Assembly: GCA_002353835.1 (NCBI GenBank)
Contig: DEKL01000022.1
Span: forward strand, 1-7,334
DNA from: Alphaproteobacteria bacterium UBA2723
GTDB taxonomy: Bacteria; Pseudomonadota; Alphaproteobacteria; RF32; CAG-239
Direction: 5' to 3'
Length of the DNA stretch: 7,334 bases
Shown: positions 5,431 through 7,334 of the stretch, piece by piece
Numbering within the stretch: the first letter of the stretch is position 1
How the letters are laid out: the number at the start of each line of letters is the position of its first letter
The notes under the pieces: generated by a model
What the model saw: the letters and a program-made list of their open reading frames with translations, nothing else
Database searches by the model: none
What the model was told of the DNA's origin: nothing
Position numbers and translations under genes: made by a program

Positions 5431-5494
5431 AAAAATTGTGCATGGGGTGAGCGCGATTTTATTACGCTGGCGAACCCTGTGTGCAATTTTTTTT
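5431..5494 (+). terminator. Terminator-like 18-bp hairpin with no assigned transcript
   Basis: AAAAATTGTGCATGGGGT (5431-5448) pairs over all 18 positions with ACCCTGTGTGCAATTTTT (5474-5491), including four G-U pairs. An inner AGCG/CGCT pairing (5450-5453 with 5465-5468) caps it, and T8 (5487-5494) closes it. The G-U pairs become A-C mismatches on the minus strand, so the structure belongs to a plus-strand RNA. The rplI operon already terminates 140 bp earlier, so this may end a small RNA. Confidence 0.6.
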
Positions 5495-5522
5495 GTGTGT
5501 TGTTATGTTGTCAGAATAAATG

Positions 5523-5592
5523 GCGCCTTGCAAAATAATTCTAGCCCTCCTTACGGGGGCTAAAATTATTTTTCTTATGCAATGCAAGGCGC
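5523..5592. terminator. Nested palindrome, probable rpoD terminator
   Basis: Outer arms GCGCCTTGCA (5523-5532) and TGCAAGGCGC (5583-5592) are perfect. Inside, AAATAATTCTAGCCC (5533-5547) pairs with GGGCTAAAATTATTT (5557-5571) with one C-A mismatch that is a G-U pair in the minus-strand RNA. It lies about 70 bp past the rpoD stop, and the orientation bias favours rpoD as the transcript it ends. The plus side also has a T run (5569-5573), so it could act both ways. Confidence 0.65.
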
Positions 5593-5664
5593 TGAACGAC
5601 CTGGCGGTCGTCGCCTACACGGCGGGTGCCGCTCATGCCGCGGGGGCAGGGCACTTGTGCCCGT

Positions 5665-7334
5665 CTATTGGTCTAAGAATGAACGCAACTTCTTGCTTCT
5701 GCTCGGATGCTTCAACTTCCTCAAAGCCTTCGCTTCAATCTGTCTAATTCTCTCTCTGGTAACGTTAAATTGCTGACCGACTTCCTCTAACGTGTGGTCC
5801 GTGTTCATACCGATACCAAATCTCATTCTCAAAACTCGCTCTTCTCTCGGTGTTAATGAAGATAAAATTCTGGTGCATGTCTCTTTCAAATTGGTATGAA
5901 TAGCACTGTCAACCGGCTGTAATGCGTTCTCATCAGCGATAAAATCACCTAAAGATGAATCTTCTTCATCTCCAACCGGCGCTTCCAAACTTACCGGCTC
6001 TTTGGCTATCTTCATAACCTTTCTAATCTTATCTACTGGCATAGACAACCTCTTGGCTAACTCTTCCGGTATCGGCTCTCTGCCGGTCTCTATCATCATC
6101 TGACGCGAGGTTCTGACCAGCTTGTTTATCGTCTCTATCATGTGTACCGGAATACGTATCGTTCTGGCTTGGTCAGCAATAGATCTTGTAATCGCTTGTC
6201 TTATCCACCAAGTTGCATAGGTTGAAAACTTGTAACCGCGACGATATTCAAACTTATCTACCGCTTTCATTAAACCGATATTGCCTTCTTGTATCAAATC
6301 CAAAAATTGCATACCGCGGTTGGTGTACTTCTTAGAGATGGAAATAACTAACCTTAAGTTGGCTTCAATCATCTCTTTTTTGGCTCGCTCGGCTTCTCTT
6401 TCGCCGCGCTTAATCGTATCTACCATCTTTCTGTATTCGGATATCGGTAAACCGCATTCTTTACTCATATCGGCTAAAGAGCTTCTTAATTCGGTAATTT
6501 CTGCCTTGTTGTTGGTGATAAAGGCGTTCCAGTGCTTATCTTTCTTTTCGGATAATTTCTCTATCCAGTGCGGATCTAATTCCGAATGCTGATAGGCGGC
6601 TAAGAAATCTTCTCTCTTAACTTTGGCATTCATCGCCAAACGCAATAACTTTCCTTCAACACCCATTAAACGACGGTTTAATTCGTTTAACTGCTCAACC
6701 AATTCTTCAACACGGGTAGAGTTCAGATGAATAGAGCTCATCAACTCTATCAATTCTTTTCTGATGGTTAAGTATTTCTTTTCTAACGCAGGCTGTGCCT
6801 TTCTGCCGGCTAAAATTGCTTTCATACGTTGAGTTTGGATACGGCTTAATTCGTCATAGTAGCTGGAAATTTTATTTAAAATATCCAAAACCGGCTCAAA
6901 CAAAGCGGTTTCCATGGCTGTTATTGAGGTTGCAGCATGTCCGCCGTCTTCGTCTTCTTCATCCATGTTTTCAGATTCTTCACCGTCCATGGAATCTTCT
7001 TCGTCAACGTCTTCTTCCGGCTCATCATCTACCGTGCCGTCAAAATCAATATCATTTTCTAAATCATCATCAATTTCATCTAAGTTTTTGTTTTCCAAGT
7101 CTTTGGTGACATCTTCCAAATTATCGTCTTCTTCAGAACCGGAAGCATCATCATCATAAACAATAGCGGCGGCATCAACACCGTACATCATTTCCAAATC
7201 AATAACGTTTCTTAATTGCATGGTGCCGGCCACTAACTCGTCACGCCACTTGGAGATGGCTTTCAATGTCATCGGATTTTCGCAGAGACCGCCAATCATC
7301 ACCGTCTTACCGGCTTCAATACGCTTGGCAATGG
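5665..7334 (-). CDS. rpoD: RNA polymerase housekeeping sigma factor RpoD (sigma-70), N terminus missing
   Basis: The product is the primary sigma factor, which directs core RNA polymerase to -35/-10 promoters. The window holds the last 555 residues; the frame is open to the right edge (first visible residues [20 protein letters not shown]), so no start is given. Visible residues 1-45 match region 1.2 ([18 protein letters not shown]). A highly acidic Asp/Glu tract (about 60-130) and a helical segment to about 300 form the non-conserved region found in proteobacterial sigma-70. Regions 2.1-2.4 (about 317-400) are almost identical to E. coli RpoD, including [34 protein letters not shown] and [17 protein letters not shown]. 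Region 3 follows, then region 4 with the -35-binding helix-turn-helix [20 protein letters not shown] (about 514-533) and terminal [13 protein letters not shown]. It ends in TAG facing the convergent rplI operon. In many alphaproteobacteria dnaG lies upstream; that is outside this window. Confidence 0.98.
   Translation of the reverse strand, partial: IAKRIEAGKTVMIGGLCENPMTLKAISKWRDELVAGTMQLRNVIDLEMMYGVDAAAIVYDDDASGSEEDDNLEDVTKDLENKNLDEIDDDLENDIDFDGTVDDEPEEDVDEEDSMDGEESENMDEEDEDGGHAATSITAMETALFEPVLDILNKISSYYDELSRIQTQRMKAILAGRKAQPALEKKYLTIRKELIELMSSIHLNSTRVEELVEQLNELNRRLMGVEGKLLRLAMNAKVKREDFLAAYQHSELDPHWIEKLSEKKDKHWNAFITNNKAEITELRSSLADMSKECGLPISEYRKMVDTIKRGEREAERAKKEMIEANLRLVISISKKYTNRGMQFLDLIQEGNIGLMKAVDKFEYRRGYKFSTYATWWIRQAITRSIADQARTIRIPVHMIETINKLVRTSRQMMIETGREPIPEELAKRLSMPVDKIRKVMKIAKEPVSLEAPVGDEEDSSLGDFIADENALQPVDSAIHTNLKETCTRILSSLTPREERVLRMRFGIGMNTDHTLEEVGQQFNVTRERIRQIEAKALRKLKHPSRSKKLRSFLDQ

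Larger units (their letters stand above)
5125..5664. other. Non-coding, stem-loop-rich gap between rplI and rpoD
   Basis: I find no credible gene in these 540 bp. The stretch contains, in order, the long palindrome, the rplI terminator, a hairpin at 5352-5380 (CGCGT+GAGC pairing with GCTC+ACGCG, 2-nt bulge) followed by a T run at 5393-5399, an 18-bp stem with T run at 5431-5494, a nested palindrome at 5523-5592, and a GC-rich block at 5596-5662. Both flanking genes point into it, so terminators are expected, but this is more structure than two terminators require. Confidence 0.7.

Noticed and set aside
5291..5500. Known RNA genes (SRP RNA, 6S RNA, tmRNA, RNase P RNA, tRNA)
   Set aside because: I looked for their hallmark motifs, such as the SRP GGAA tetraloop, and found none, so only an unclassified small RNA is proposed.
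5520..5776. Plus-strand open frames over the rpoD 3' end
   Set aside because: They cross the nested palindrome and are antisense to rpoD region 4; no ribosome binding site.
6795..7159. Ser-rich and Leu/Arg/His-rich plus-strand open frames
   Set aside because: Antisense shadows of the acidic tract of rpoD.

Overview
The window looks like a piece of the chromosome of a low-GC alphaproteobacterium. The supporting evidence is an RpoD with the long acidic insertion typical of proteobacterial sigma-70, an rpsF-rpsR-rplI ribosomal operon, and a YcgN/UPF0260-type cysteine-cluster gene. The AT-rich coding bias and an Ala/Lys/Glu-rich tail on bL9 fit uncultured host-associated or gut-type alphaproteobacteria, but this placement is an inference. 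No transposase, integrase, phage structural gene, CRISPR array, tRNA or rRNA is visible.

Layout, left to right. (1) Positions 1-158 hold the N-terminal 52 codons of an unrecognised minus-strand gene with a clear sigma-70 promoter and ribosome binding site. (2) Divergently, 323-850 encodes a UPF0260/YcgN-like protein. (3) A bidirectional terminator at 854-883 separates it from the convergent gene at 898-2199. That gene encodes a glycoside hydrolase family 24 (T4-type) lysozyme whose Glu/Asp/Thr active-site spacing matches T4 lysozyme exactly. It has a near-consensus promoter but no recognisable signal peptide. (4) A GC-rich block of four tandem 17-bp units lies between the lysozyme promoter and the minus-strand gene 2397-3647, which encodes a 416-residue protein I do not recognise. 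(5) Positions 3648-3879 form a divergent control region, with a promoter and a Shine-Dalgarno-occluding hairpin on the minus side and a promoter and leader hairpin for rpsF on the plus side. (6) rpsF, rpsR and rplI follow as a tightly coupled operon at 3880-5124. (7) Positions 5125-5664 contain no credible gene but are dense in stem-loops: a 120-bp imperfect palindrome abutting the rplI stop, an intrinsic terminator, an orphan terminator-like hairpin, and a nested palindrome. (8) rpoD runs on the minus strand from the right edge to 5665, missing its N terminus.

How the parts relate: the right half is core machinery (small- and large-subunit ribosomal proteins and the housekeeping sigma factor) in convergent units. 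The left half is a set of single genes with their own promoters, including a cytoplasmic-looking lysozyme and an unknown protein. The less ordinary material is non-coding: the tandem repeats at 2302-2369, whose micro-hairpins keep pairing through compensatory changes, and the structured 540-bp gap between rplI and rpoD, which may hide a small RNA. I found no convincing complete new multi-gene system.
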